Shown here in pieces: positions 18,924 to 27,240 of a DNA stretch of 39,762 bases. A program made the translations under genes and the position numbers. The notes under the pieces are model-generated. The model ran no database searches. It had not been told where the DNA came from and saw nothing but the letters and a program-made list of their open reading frames with translations. Origin of the DNA: Cupriavidus phytohabitans (GTDB taxonomy: Bacteria > Pseudomonadota > Gammaproteobacteria > Burkholderiales > Burkholderiaceae); NCBI RefSeq assembly GCF_000426345.1, contig NZ_AUFE01000052.1, positions 1-39,762 of the forward strand. Reading direction: 5' to 3'. The stretch's first letter is position 1, and every line of letters starts with the position of its first letter.

Positions 18924-20825
18924 ATGACCGCACCGCACGAGACGATGAGCTTCCAGGCGGAAGTGAAGCAACTGCTGCACCTGATGATCCACTCGCTGTA
19001 CAGCAACAAGGAAATCTTCCTGCGCGAGCTGGTCTCGAATGCTTCGGACGCCACTGACAAGCTGCGCTTCGAGGCGATCGCGAACCCGTCCCTGCTGGAG
19101 AACGACGCCGACCTGGCCATCCGCATCGAGGCCGATGCCCAGGCACGCACGCTGAAGATCACCGACAACGGCATCGGCATGAGCCGCGACGAGGTGATCC
19201 GCAACCTCGGCACCATCGCCCGTTCGGGCACCAGGGAATTCTTCCAGCAGCTGTCCGGCGACCAGCAGAAGGACGCCGCGCTGATCGGCCAGTTCGGCGT
19301 GGGCTTCTACTCCGCCTTTATCGTCGCCGACAAGGTCACGGTGGAAACCCGCCGCGCCGGCGTGGGCGCCGAGGAAGCCGTGCGCTGGGAAAGCACCGGC
19401 GACGGCGAGTTCAGCGTCGACGCGATCTCGCGCGCCGAGCGCGGCACCACCATCACGCTGCACCTGCGCGAGGGCGAGGACGATTTCCTCTCGGCCTGGC
19501 GCCTGAAGAGCATCATCCAGAAATACTCGGACCACATCTCGCTGCCGATCCGCATGCCCAAGGAAGTGTGGGACGCCGAGGCCAGCAGCTACAAGCGCAC
19601 CGACGAGTGGGAAAGCGTCAACCAGGCCAGCGCGCTGTGGACCCGCAACAAGTCCGACATCACCGACGAGCAGTACACCGCGTTCTTCCAGCACATCGCG
19701 CATGACAACGAGACGCCGCTGGCCTGGACCCACAACCGCGTGGAAGGCCGCAGCGAATACACCCAGCTGCTGTACATCCCGGCACGCGCGCCCTTCGACC
19801 TGTGGGACCGCAACCACAAGGCCGGCCTGAAGCTGTACGTCAAGCGCGTCTTCATCATGGACGACGCCGAGCAGCTGCTGCCGGGCTACCTGCGCTGGGT
19901 CAAGGGGGTGGTCGATTCCTCCGACCTGCCGCTGAACGTGTCGCGAGAACTGCTCCAGGAAAGCCGCGACGTCAAGGCGATCCGCGAGGGTTGCACCAAG
20001 CGCGTGCTGTCGATGCTCGAATCGCTGGCGGACAGTGAAGACGAAGCCGAACGCGCCAAGTACGACACCTTCTGGCAGCAGTTCGGCCAGGCGCTGAAGG
20101 AAGGCGCCGGCGAGGACCAGGCCAACCAGGAGCGCGTGGCCAAGCTGCTGCGCTTTGCCTCGACGCACAACGCAACCGCCGAGCAGAACGTGTCGCTGGC
20201 CGCCTATGTCGGCCGCATGAAGGAAGGCCAGGACAAGATCTACTACGTCACGGCCGATACCTGGTCCGCAGGCAAGAACAGCCCGCACCTGGAAGTGTTC
20301 CGCAAGAAGGGCATTGAAGTGCTGCTGCTGACCGACCGCGTCGACGAGTGGATGCTGTCGTTCCTGCGCGAGTTCGACGGCAAGGAACTGGTGTCGGTGG
20401 CGCGCGGCGATCTCGACCTGGGCAAGCTGGCGGATGAAGCCGAGAAGGCCGAGCAGGAGAAGGCCGAGGCCGACTGGAAGGACGTGGTCGAGCGCGCCAA
20501 GACCGTGCTGGCCGGCAAGGCCAAGGACGTTCGCGTGACGCTGCGCCTGACCGAGTCGGCATCGTGCCTGGTGTCGGACGAGGGCGACATGAGCGGCTAC
20601 CTGCAGCGCCTGCTGAAGCAGGCCGGCCAGAAGGCGCCCGACGCCCAGCCGATCCTGGAGCTGAACCCCGAGCACGCGCTGGTGAAGAAGCTGCGCGACC
20701 TGCCGGAAGGGGATGCGTTCAGCGACCGCCTGCAGGTGCTGTTCGACCAGGCGCTGCTGGCCGAGGGCGGCATGCTGGAAGATCCGGCGGCCTACGTGCA
20801 GCGCGTGAACAAGCTGCTGGCCTGA
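18924..20825 (+). CDS. htpG: Molecular chaperone HtpG (bacterial Hsp90)
   Basis: A 633-residue cytosolic ATP-dependent chaperone, the usual length for bacterial Hsp90. The GHKL ATPase domain has LRELVSNASDATDKLRF (Glu35, Asn39), ITDNGIGMSRDEVIRNLG (Asp81) and IGQFGVGFYSAFIVADKV. The middle domain includes LPLNVSRELLQESRDVKAIR with the catalytic-loop Arg, and the C-terminal dimerisation domain runs to the end. ATG 18924 (MTAPHETMSFQAEVKQLLHL) has AGAGGAGA just upstream. A well-matched sigma-32 promoter precedes it. A REP-like perfect palindrome begins 21 bases after the stop. Transcription is probably monocistronic. Confidence 0.97.
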   Translation: MTAPHETMSFQAEVKQLLHLMIHSLYSNKEIFLRELVSNASDATDKLRFEAIANPSLLENDADLAIRIEADAQARTLKITDNGIGMSRDEVIRNLGTIARSGTREFFQQLSGDQQKDAALIGQFGVGFYSAFIVADKVTVETRRAGVGAEEAVRWESTGDGEFSVDAISRAERGTTITLHLREGEDDFLSAWRLKSIIQKYSDHISLPIRMPKEVWDAEASSYKRTDEWESVNQASALWTRNKSDITDEQYTAFFQHIAHDNETPLAWTHNRVEGRSEYTQLLYIPARAPFDLWDRNHKAGLKLYVKRVFIMDDAEQLLPGYLRWVKGVVDSSDLPLNVSRELLQESRDVKAIREGCTKRVLSMLESLADSEDEAERAKYDTFWQQFGQALKEGAGEDQANQERVAKLLRFASTHNATAEQNVSLAAYVGRMKEGQDKIYYVTADTWSAGKNSPHLEVFRKKGIEVLLLTDRVDEWMLSFLREFDGKELVSVARGDLDLGKLADEAEKAEQEKAEADWKDVVERAKTVLAGKAKDVRVTLRLTESASCLVSDEGDMSGYLQRLLKQAGQKAPDAQPILELNPEHALVKKLRDLPEGDAFSDRLQVLFDQALLAEGGMLEDPAAYVQRVNKLLA

Positions 20826-20837
20826 CGGTACGCGATC

Positions 20838-20871
20838 GGTTTGCTCCCCTCTCCCGCGCGCGGGAGAGGGG
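20838..20871. repeat. REP-like perfect palindrome after htpG
   Basis: A 26-base perfect palindrome (20846-20871) of sequence type CCCCTCTCCCGCG/CGCGGGAGAGGGG, preceded by GGTTTGCT. The 20 bases from 20838 are identical to those starting at 7392 after parC, so both are copies of one dispersed extragenic repeat. It can serve as an htpG 3' end or stability hairpin. Confidence 0.8.
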
Positions 20872-20934
20872 CGACAACACGTGCGGCTGTTCGCATTGCC
20901 GGTCGTGGTCGACCAGCAGCCCGAGCCTTTTGCC

Positions 20935-21438
20935 ATGCCCGACACCGTCCCCCCTCAAACCGATCTCCACCAGGGCCTGCCGCCCGTCATCGACACCCAC
21001 ACCCGCGTGCTGGTGCTGGGCAGCTTCCCCGGCGCGGCCTCGCTGGCCGCGCGCCAGTACTACGCTCATCCCCGCAACCAGTTCTGGCCGCTGATGGCCG
21101 CGCTCACCGGCGAACCGATGCCGGCGCTGCCGTATGCCGAACGGCTGGTGCGGCTGCTGGCGCATCGCATCGGCGTCTGGGACGTGCTTGGCGCGTGCAT
21201 GCGCGAAGGCAGCCTGGACAGCAATATCCGCTATCCGCAGGCCAATGATTTCACGCGGCTGCGCCAGCTGGCACCCACGCTCGAGCGCGTCGGCTTCAAC
21301 GGGGGCACATCCGGCCGTTTCGCGCCGCAGTTTGCCGCGCAGGGCTATCAGACGGTGGTGCTGCCTTCGTCCAGTCCCGCGCACGCCGCGCGCAATTTCG
21401 CGCAGAAGCTCGCGCTGTGGCGCGCCCTGGTGGCGTAG
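20935..21438 (+). CDS. Uracil-DNA glycosylase superfamily protein, DNA-deoxyinosine (hypoxanthine) glycosylase-like
   Basis: A 167-residue protein matching the family 6 (HDG-type) UDG layout: VLVLGSFPGAASLAARQYYA with the catalytic-loop GSFPG, then HPRNQFWPLMAALTG, the central GVWDVLGACMREGSLDSNIR, and C-terminal VVLPSSSPAHAARN, equivalent to the minor-groove intercalation motif. It should excise deaminated adenine (hypoxanthine) from DNA in the base-excision pathway. I start at ATG 20935 because similarity begins at LHQGLPPV; an in-frame GTG at 20881 would add 18 residues of unlikely sequence immediately after a REP hairpin. Sits alone between htpG and a stress-protein gene. Confidence 0.75.
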   Translation: MPDTVPPQTDLHQGLPPVIDTHTRVLVLGSFPGAASLAARQYYAHPRNQFWPLMAALTGEPMPALPYAERLVRLLAHRIGVWDVLGACMREGSLDSNIRYPQANDFTRLRQLAPTLERVGFNGGTSGRFAPQFAAQGYQTVVLPSSSPAHAARNFAQKLALWRALVA

Positions 21439-21488
21439 TCGGGCTCGCCCTGATTTTTTGGTACACCGCACGTGTGATGCATCCCGTA

Positions 21489-21516
21489 TTGCCGTGGGCC
21501 ATGGCGACCCTATACT
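21489..21516 (+). promoter_or_regulatory. Sigma-70-type promoter of the universal stress protein gene
   Basis: TTGCCG (21489-21494), 16-base spacer, TATACT (21511-21516), about 133 bases before the ATG. The resulting leader carries a perfect 8-bp inverted repeat, CACTTTCG (21585-21592) and CGAAAGTG (21613-21620). Confidence 0.6.
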
Positions 21517-21648
21517 GCAATCGAGTGACGAATCATTCGAAACCGGGGGTATCGGTCGCTCCTTGTGGTGCGCCTTGCGGCTCACACTTTCGGCCGCGAG
21601 GCGATGATGCATCGAAAGTGAGCGTAATTGGCGAGCAAGGAGGCAACC

Positions 21649-22086
21649 ATGTTCAAGCATCTCCTGCTGGCGGTCGATGGCTCCGACCTGTCTGAATCCG
21701 CATTCCGCAAGGCGATCGTGCTGGCGCGGGAAACAGGGGCGCAGATCACCGCGGTGCGCGTCTGTCCGAACTACCATGTGCTGACCTACAACGTCGAAAT
21801 GCTGGAGGACACCCGCGAGACCTACGTGAAGCAGGCGTGGGAAGATGCCACCCGCTACCTGCGCGGCCTGGCCGACGAGGCCGGAGCCGCAGGCGTGAAG
21901 TGCGATACCACGTACGCCGTCAATGACCATCCCTACGAAGCCATCATCAAGGCCGCCGAGGAAAAGGACTGCGACCTGATCGTGATGGCCTCGCACGGGC
22001 GACGCGGGGTCCAGGGGCTGCTGATCGGCAGTGAGACCCTGAAGGTGCTGACGCACAGCAAGATCCCGGTGCTGGTCTACCGGTAG
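21649..22086 (+). CDS. Universal stress protein (UspA family)
   Basis: A 145-residue single-domain Usp. It begins MFKHLLLAVDGSDLSESAFR with the first strand and the Asp of the nucleotide site, and ends DLIVMASHGRRGVQGLLIGS then ETLKVLTHSKIPVLVYR, the glycine-rich ATP-binding loop and final strand. It probably binds ATP and helps survival under stress or growth arrest; the specific role is unknown. ATG 21649 is preceded by a strong AAGGAGG at about seven bases. The promoter and a long leader of about 125 bases lie upstream, and the gene appears monocistronic. Confidence 0.93.
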   Translation: MFKHLLLAVDGSDLSESAFRKAIVLARETGAQITAVRVCPNYHVLTYNVEMLEDTRETYVKQAWEDATRYLRGLADEAGAAGVKCDTTYAVNDHPYEAIIKAAEEKDCDLIVMASHGRRGVQGLLIGSETLKVLTHSKIPVLVYR

Positions 22087-22212
22087 GCTTGCGGCCTTGC
22101 CGTCAGCCGCCGGCTTGCGGGCTGGCGGGGGGCCATATTTTTGCCGGCAGTGGACGCTTCTGGCATGCTGACGACCTGTTCCAATGCCCGGCCACCGTGC
22201 CCGCATGCCGCC

Positions 22213-23361
22213 ATGCCACTTTCCGACTGGACCCATGAAGCCATCCGCAAGATCGAGGCGGATTTCAACCGCTCCGCGGACACCCACCTGATCCCGCTGG
22301 ATTTGCCGGGCTACCCGGACATTCGTGTCTACTTCAAGGACGAATCCAGCCACCCGACCGGCAGCCTGAAGCACCGGCTGGCGCGCTCGCTGTTCCTGTA
22401 TGCGCTGTGCAATGGCTGGCTGCATGAAGGCAGCACCGTGGTGGAGGCTTCCAGCGGGTCGACCGCGATTTCCGAAGCGTATTTCGCCAGGCTGCTGGGG
22501 CTGCCGTTCGTGGCGGTGATCCCGGCCGGCACGTCGCGCGCCAAGGTCGAGGCGATCGAGTTCTATGGCGGGCGCTGCCAGCTTGTCGACAGCCCGTCGG
22601 AGATCTATGCCGCGTCGCACCGCATCGCGCAGGAAACCGGCGGCCATTTCATGGACCAGTTCACCTACGCCGAGCGCGCCACCGACTGGCGCGCCAACAA
22701 CAATATCGCCGAGTCCATCTTCAAGCAGATGGCGGAGGAGGAGCACCCGGTACCGGCCTGGCTGGTGTCCAGCGGCGGCACCGGCGGCACCATCGCCACG
22801 CTCGGCCGCTACGTTGCCTATCGCCGCCACAAGACGCGCGTGCTGTGCGCGGATCCGGAAAACTCGGTGTTCTTCGACTATTTCCGCAGCTGCCTGGCCG
22901 GCAAGCCGGAGCCGGACCTGTCGCTGCCAACCGGCTCGCGCATCGAGGGCATCGGCCGGCCGCGCGTGGAACGCTCGTTCATCCCCAGCTGCATCGACGC
23001 CATGCTGAAGGTGCCCGATGCGCTGTCGTTCGCCGCCATGCGCTACCTGGCCAGGCGCTTCGGCCGCCGCGTCGGCGGCTCGACCGGCACCAACTTCGTC
23101 GGCGTGCTGTACCTGGCGCAGCAGATGCGGGCGGCAGGGCAGGCCGGTGCCATCGTCGCGCTGCTGTGCGACAGCGGCGATCGCTATGGCAATACCTATT
23201 ACGACGAAGACTGGTATGCCGAGCAGCACATCGCCATCGACGCGGCCGATGCGCTGGTGGCGCGCGCGGTGAAGGGTGAAGCGGTGCTTACGCCGCAGGC
23301 GGTGGCGGGGCTGCAGCCGGCCGGTGCCGGCATCCCGGGCCAAGAACCCATTTCACAATGA
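22213..23361 (+). CDS. PLP-dependent cysteine-synthase-like enzyme (possible cysteine desulfhydrase, Cds1-type)
   Basis: A 382-residue fold-type II PLP enzyme. Substrate-side helix: YFKDESSHPTGSLKHRLARS with Schiff-base Lys53; then VVEASSGSTAISEAYFARLL (the Asn/Ser PLP contact and Ser-Gly-Ser-Thr loop), phosphate loop SSGGTGGTIATLGRY, and GSTGTNFVGVLYLAQQM near the end. The relatives I know of are the CBS/CysK branch called PLP-dependent cysteine synthase family, including the Cds1-type cysteine desulfhydrases. I start at ATG 22213 (MPLSDWTHEA), as the 24 upstream residues are Cys/Pro-rich and unlike the family. The last six codons and the TGA fall at and inside the left arm of a large palindromic element, so the natural C-terminus may have been replaced. 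Confidence 0.85.
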   Translation: MPLSDWTHEAIRKIEADFNRSADTHLIPLDLPGYPDIRVYFKDESSHPTGSLKHRLARSLFLYALCNGWLHEGSTVVEASSGSTAISEAYFARLLGLPFVAVIPAGTSRAKVEAIEFYGGRCQLVDSPSEIYAASHRIAQETGGHFMDQFTYAERATDWRANNNIAESIFKQMAEEEHPVPAWLVSSGGTGGTIATLGRYVAYRRHKTRVLCADPENSVFFDYFRSCLAGKPEPDLSLPTGSRIEGIGRPRVERSFIPSCIDAMLKVPDALSFAAMRYLARRFGRRVGGSTGTNFVGVLYLAQQMRAAGQAGAIVALLCDSGDRYGNTYYDEDWYAEQHIAIDAADALVARAVKGEAVLTPQAVAGLQPAGAGIPGQEPISQ

Positions 23362-23610
23362 AGGAGGGGACGCGTTCAAGCCAGGCGCCGCGCAGGCTAG
23401 GCGTGGGCCGCCGGCCTTGGTCATTCCAAGGTCAAGGCCCGCAACAACGCCTGCGCGGCGCCTGGCTTGAACCCGAAGGGAAGGCTGCTGCCGGGCCGCA
23501 TGGCGTTGTTGTGGCCTCCTAGCGTGGAATGACCACGCGGCGTCGGCCACGCCTAGCCCTGCGGCCCGGCAGCAGCCTTCGCGCCCCTCCTTCATTGTGA
23601 AATGGGTTCT
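23343..23610. mobile_element. MITE-like 268-bp nested palindromic element with 27-bp terminal inverted repeats
   Basis: Perfect 27-bp terminal arms lie at 23343-23369 and 23584-23610 (outer end AGAACCCATTTCACAATG). Inside are two side-by-side hairpins: arms 23375-23397/23449-23471 (23 bp, perfect) and 23480-23500/23560-23580 (21 bp, perfect). Their loops are complementary to each other: 23397-23428 with 23525-23556 (outer 10 and 11 bases pair), and 23442-23451 with 23502-23511 (10 bases). Terminal arms, loop blocks and spacings are symmetric about one centre (28 and 14 bases on both sides). It encodes no transposase. No clear target duplication was seen. It lies between two plus-strand genes. 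Confidence 0.85.
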
Positions 23611-23718
23611 AAAGCAGGGGAATCGCGCCGCCGCCTTTCTGTCAAAATGCCGGCGTCCAGCGCTGCGGCGCCGGCCCTTGCTCCACTGATGACTCCATCC
23701 CCATAGGGTGACTTGTCC

Positions 23719-24471
23719 ATGCGTATCTTCGGTATCAGCATCCATATCATCGTTGCGTTGTTCTTCGCCGTGCATGCGGTGCGCACGCACCAGAACATGT
23801 ACTGGCTGCTGATCCTGTTCCTGTTCCCGGGGCTGGGCAGCCTGGTCTACTTCTTCGCCATCTTCCTGCCCGAGCTGCGCCAGTCGCGCGGCGCGCGCGC
23901 GGCCACGCGCGCCATCTCGCAGCTGGTGGACCCCAACCGCGCGGTGCGCGAGGCCCGCACCGACTTCGACCGTGCCCCGACCGTGGCGCACCGCATGCGC
24001 CTGGGCGCCGCTCTGCTCGAAGCCGGCGAGCCGGCCGAGGCGCTACAGCACTACCAGGCCGCGGCCAACGGCCCGTTCGCGTCCGATCCGGCGCTGCTGC
24101 TGGGGCTGGCCCAGGCGCAGTTCGCCACCGGCGACGCGGCCGCCGCACTGGCGACGCTGGAAAAGCTGTTTGCCGCCAGCCCGCATGCGCGCCAGCAGCC
24201 CGGCCCCGCCTTGCTGTATGCTCGCGCGCTGGCTGCCACCGGCGCGCCCGGCACGCGCGCCGCGTTCGAGCAGGCACTGACCAGTGCCAGCGATGTCGCG
24301 CCGCGCTGCCTGTACGCCGACTGGCTGGCAACGCAGCCCGAAGCCGCCGATCGCGAACGCGCGCGCGAGCTCTATGCCGAAATCGTCCACGACGCCCGCC
24401 ACTGGCCGCGCCATGCCCGCGAACACAACCGCGAATGGCTGCAGCGCGCGCAGGCGGCGCTGGGCAAGTAA
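23719..24471 (+). CDS. Inner-membrane protein with PLDc_N-like helices and TPR-like tail
   Basis: A 250-residue protein. Two N-terminal membrane helices (MRIFGISIHIIVALFFAVHA, and WLLILFLFPGLGSLVYFFAI at about 29-48) resemble the short phospholipase D nuclease N-terminal (PLDc_N) membrane module. The rest is Ala-rich and helical with tetratricopeptide-like repeats, for example RMRLGAALLEAGEPAEALQH, LLLGLAQAQFATGDAAAALA and ALLYARALAATGAPGTRAAF. It probably faces the cytoplasm or periplasm as a scaffold; no enzymatic motif is seen. ATG 23719 starts the first helix; two further residues from a TTG are possible. It begins about 108 bases after the palindromic element, within which its promoter may lie. 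Confidence 0.7.
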   Translation: MRIFGISIHIIVALFFAVHAVRTHQNMYWLLILFLFPGLGSLVYFFAIFLPELRQSRGARAATRAISQLVDPNRAVREARTDFDRAPTVAHRMRLGAALLEAGEPAEALQHYQAAANGPFASDPALLLGLAQAQFATGDAAAALATLEKLFAASPHARQQPGPALLYARALAATGAPGTRAAFEQALTSASDVAPRCLYADWLATQPEAADRERARELYAEIVHDARHWPRHAREHNREWLQRAQAALGK

Positions 24472-24531
24472 GGCGCACACCCGTGGCAGTGTATTGCGGC
24501 CTTGTATGGCCGCCGTGTATTTCTCGACAAT

Positions 24532-25416
24532 ATGACCCTACTGAAACGCAAATCGATTGAAGCCGTGGCATCGCGCCGTCCGGCACGTGGCAACCGCAAC
24601 CGCGGCCAGGCGCCAGGCTCTCGCGCGGCTCGCGAAGAAAAGCGCATGACGCCGCGCTTCGCGCCGGTGACCTTCTCGGAGCTGGACGGCGTGCGCTACC
24701 TGCATTTCGGCACGGAGTGGGTGCAGGGCGCGATGCGCCTGCGCAAGCCGGATGCGATCGAGCTGGAATATGCGCAGCAGATGATGGCGTGGCTGCTGTT
24801 CCTGTCGCCTTCGGTGGATGAGTTCCACGTGGTGCAGCTCGGCCTCGGGGCTGCGGCGCTGACCAAGTTCTGCCACCGCCAGTTCAGCCGCGCGCGCGTG
24901 ACCGCGGTCGAGCTGAACCCGGCGGTGATCGTCGCCGGGCGCAGCATGTTCGGCCTGCGCCAGGACGACTCGCGCCTGACCGTGCGCGAGCAGGACGCGT
25001 GGGACTACGTCATGGACGGCACCCACGCCGACGCCATCGACGTGCTGCAGGTGGACCTGTACGACGCCACCGCGCGCGGCCCGGTGCTCGACACCACCGC
25101 GTTCTACCGCGCCTGCCGCCGCACGCTGAAGGCACCTGGCGTGATGACCATCAACCTGTTCGGCGACCACGACAGCTTCCCGAAGAATATCGAGCGCATT
25201 TGCGAAGCCTTCGATAACCGCGTGCTGGTGTTCCCGGAGGTGCATGACGGCAACATCATTGCGATGGCGTTCAATGGCCCGGAGATCGATGTGGCGTGGG
25301 AAGTGCTGGAAGCGCGCGCCGACGTGGTCGAGAACACCACGGGGCTGCCGGCGCGGGACTGGGTGCAGAAGCTGCGCGCGGCCAACGCGCGGCAGGAAGA
25401 GCGGTTGAAGATCTAA
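24532..25416 (+). CDS. Spermidine-synthase-like methyltransferase-fold protein
   Basis: A 294-residue protein with a basic N-terminal extension (LLKRKSIEAVASRRPARGNR) and a Rossmann fold of the polyamine aminopropyltransferase type: EYAQQMMAWLLFLSP, FHVVQLGLGAAALTKFCHRQ (nucleotide loop), VTAVELNPAVIVAGRSMFG (acidic end of beta2), and VLQVDLYDATARGPVLDT. The canonical SpeE motif GG(D/E)G in loop 1 is replaced by GLGAAAL, and the small N-terminal beta domain is abbreviated, so aminopropyl transfer is doubtful. It belongs to the spermidine-synthase-like group of uncertain function. ATG 24532 is chosen over an earlier frame start at 24502. Followed by a hairpin shared with the convergent binding-protein gene. 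Confidence 0.75.
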   Translation: MTLLKRKSIEAVASRRPARGNRNRGQAPGSRAAREEKRMTPRFAPVTFSELDGVRYLHFGTEWVQGAMRLRKPDAIELEYAQQMMAWLLFLSPSVDEFHVVQLGLGAAALTKFCHRQFSRARVTAVELNPAVIVAGRSMFGLRQDDSRLTVREQDAWDYVMDGTHADAIDVLQVDLYDATARGPVLDTTAFYRACRRTLKAPGVMTINLFGDHDSFPKNIERICEAFDNRVLVFPEVHDGNIIAMAFNGPEIDVAWEVLEARADVVENTTGLPARDWVQKLRAANARQEERLKI

Positions 25417-25425
25417 TCTAAGTTG

Positions 25426-25460
25426 GCGCCTCTCTCCCGCGGCGGGAGGGAGGGAGGCGC
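25426..25460. terminator. Hairpin between convergent genes (REP-related)
   Basis: GCGCCT (25426-25431) pairs with AGGCGC (25455-25460) and CTCCCGC (25434-25440) with GCGGGAG (25442-25448), interrupted by purine bulges. The core resembles the CTCTCCCGC/GCGGGAGAG hairpins at 7400 and 20846. It lies 10 bases after one stop and 30 before the other, so it may end both transcripts. Confidence 0.5.
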
Positions 25461-25489
25461 GTACTGCAGGCGTACTCGTGCCGGCAGCG

Positions 25490-27106
25490 CTATTCCTTGT
25501 GGAAAAACTGCGCTAACGACCATTCGTCCGTCCGCGCCTCATACTTCAGTCCCTTCTTCATCGCCCACATCGCCAGCTGGCTGTGCGAGGGAACGATCGC
25601 GTGGTCGGCCAGCGCAAACTTCGCCGCCGTGCGCGCGTTTTCCTCCCGCGCTTTCTCGCTGGAAACGGTGGTCAGCGATTTCTCGATCAGCTGGTCCAGC
25701 TGCGGGTTGCTGTACTTGCCCCAGTTCCAGGTGCCGTACCCCGTCTTGGGATTGGGCGTGCCCGTGATCGAGCGCAGCGCCACATCTGCCGCCGCCGATC
25801 CCCATCCCAGCATCTGGAAGGCAAAGTCACCCTGCCGCGCGCGCGTGAAGTAGGCCGCCACCGGCATGGTCTCGACCTTGGTCTGGATGCCGATGCGAGT
25901 CAGCATGCTGGCGGTGGCCTGCGCCACCGCGGCGTCGTTCAGGTAGCGGTTGTTGGTGGCGTGCAGCGTCAGCCCGAAGCCGTCCGGGTAGCCCGCGGCG
26001 GCCAGCAGCTTCTTGGCGCCTTCCGGGTCATAGGCTTCGGGCTTGGTGCCCGGATGCCCGAAGATCTGCGGCGACACGATCGACGACGCCGGCACCGCCA
26101 GCCCCTCCATGATGCGGTTGACGATGGCGTCGCGGTTCAGCGACTTGCTGATCGCGGCACGCACGCGCGCATCCTTGAACGGGTTCTTGCCCAGCGGCTT
26201 GCCGGCCTTGTCGGTGACGAAGGGCGGATTGTCACGCGACTGGTCCATTTGCCAGAAGATGGTGCGCCACGACACCTGCTGCTCGACCTTGAACTTCGGG
26301 TTCTGTTTGAGCTTGGCCACGTCGGCCGACGGCACGCTCTCGATCACGTCGACGTCGCCTGCCAGCAGCGCCGCGCTGCGCGCGCCGTTGTCGGTGATGA
26401 TGCGGAACACGGCACGGTCCCACTCCGGCTTGGGTCCCCAGTAGTTGGGATTGCGCTCCATCACGATTTCCTGGCCGCGCGCGAAGCGCACGAACCTGAA
26501 CGGCCCGGTGCCGATCATGGCCTTGCCCGAGTCGAAATCGGCCTGCGTCAGCGTGGCGGCGACCTTCTTCGGCATGATCGGCACGCTGTTCAGGTCGTTG
26601 GCCAGGTTGGCGTAATTGGGCACGCTCATGGTCAGGCGCACCGTCAGCGGATCGGGCGTGTCGATGCGGGCGATCGGCTTGGTGTAACTGGTGAACGAGC
26701 CGGGGCTGTTGGTCAGCTTGTCCGGGCGCTCCAGCGAGGCCTTGACGTCTTCGCTGGTGAAGGGCGAGCCGTCGTGCCACTTCACGTTGGGGCGCAGCTT
26801 GATTTCCCAGGTAATGGCATTGACCGGCTTCCACGACAGCGCCAGGCCGGGGATATAGCGGGCGTTCTTGTCCATGAACACCAGCGATTCGAAGACATGC
26901 AGCGCGATCGCGTTGTTGGGGCCGGAGTTGTTCCAGTGCGGGTCCATCGAGGTGACGTCGGCGGCCAGTCCGATGCGCAGGTCTTCGGCGTGGGCGGCGC
27001 CGGCGGGCATCAGCGCTAAGGCGGCACTGCCCAGCATCAGCGCGGCGGCGGCGTGGAACAGGGCACGGCGGGCGGGCGGGCGGGACGTGGCGGTTGTCGA
27101 TGGCAT
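25490..27106 (-). CDS. ABC transporter periplasmic substrate-binding protein, peptide/nickel family (SBP_bac_5)
   Basis: A 538-residue exported binding protein. The signal peptide (residues 1-40) has RRALFHAAAALMLGSAALAL and AHA before EDLRIG. The mature part begins with LRIGLAADVTSMDPHWNNSG and contains WEIKLRPNVKWHDGSPFTSE (the family signature), FVRFARGQEIVMERNPNYWG and PFKDARVRAAISKSLNRDAI, all diagnostic of oligopeptide/dipeptide-type receptors. It would deliver a peptide, opine or similar solute to an inner-membrane ABC permease. No permease or ATPase gene adjoins it: neighbours are a spermidine-synthase-like gene and a TrmB-like gene, so it is an orphan receptor here. Its own promoter should lie in the 134-bp divergent spacer upstream. 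Confidence 0.92.
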   Translation of the reverse strand: MPSTTATSRPPARRALFHAAAALMLGSAALALMPAGAAHAEDLRIGLAADVTSMDPHWNNSGPNNAIALHVFESLVFMDKNARYIPGLALSWKPVNAITWEIKLRPNVKWHDGSPFTSEDVKASLERPDKLTNSPGSFTSYTKPIARIDTPDPLTVRLTMSVPNYANLANDLNSVPIMPKKVAATLTQADFDSGKAMIGTGPFRFVRFARGQEIVMERNPNYWGPKPEWDRAVFRIITDNGARSAALLAGDVDVIESVPSADVAKLKQNPKFKVEQQVSWRTIFWQMDQSRDNPPFVTDKAGKPLGKNPFKDARVRAAISKSLNRDAIVNRIMEGLAVPASSIVSPQIFGHPGTKPEAYDPEGAKKLLAAAGYPDGFGLTLHATNNRYLNDAAVAQATASMLTRIGIQTKVETMPVAAYFTRARQGDFAFQMLGWGSAAADVALRSITGTPNPKTGYGTWNWGKYSNPQLDQLIEKSLTTVSSEKAREENARTAAKFALADHAIVPSHSQLAMWAMKKGLKYEARTDEWSLAQFFHKE

Positions 27107-27240
27107 GGGACTGGCTCCTCGTACGGGTCCGGCGCGCGGACAGGTTCTCAGGCGGTTTGTCCCGCATTGTGCCGCTAAAGTGGCATGGTTGCAGCGTCCG
27201 ATGCAAAGCTGCGGGGTGCGGCGCCGGTAGAATGGAGGCC

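Noticed and set aside
23592..23798. Minus-strand frame ending EPISQ
   Set aside because: It overlaps the palindromic element and the start of the TPR gene and has no family resemblance; the shared ending is simply the terminal arm of the element.
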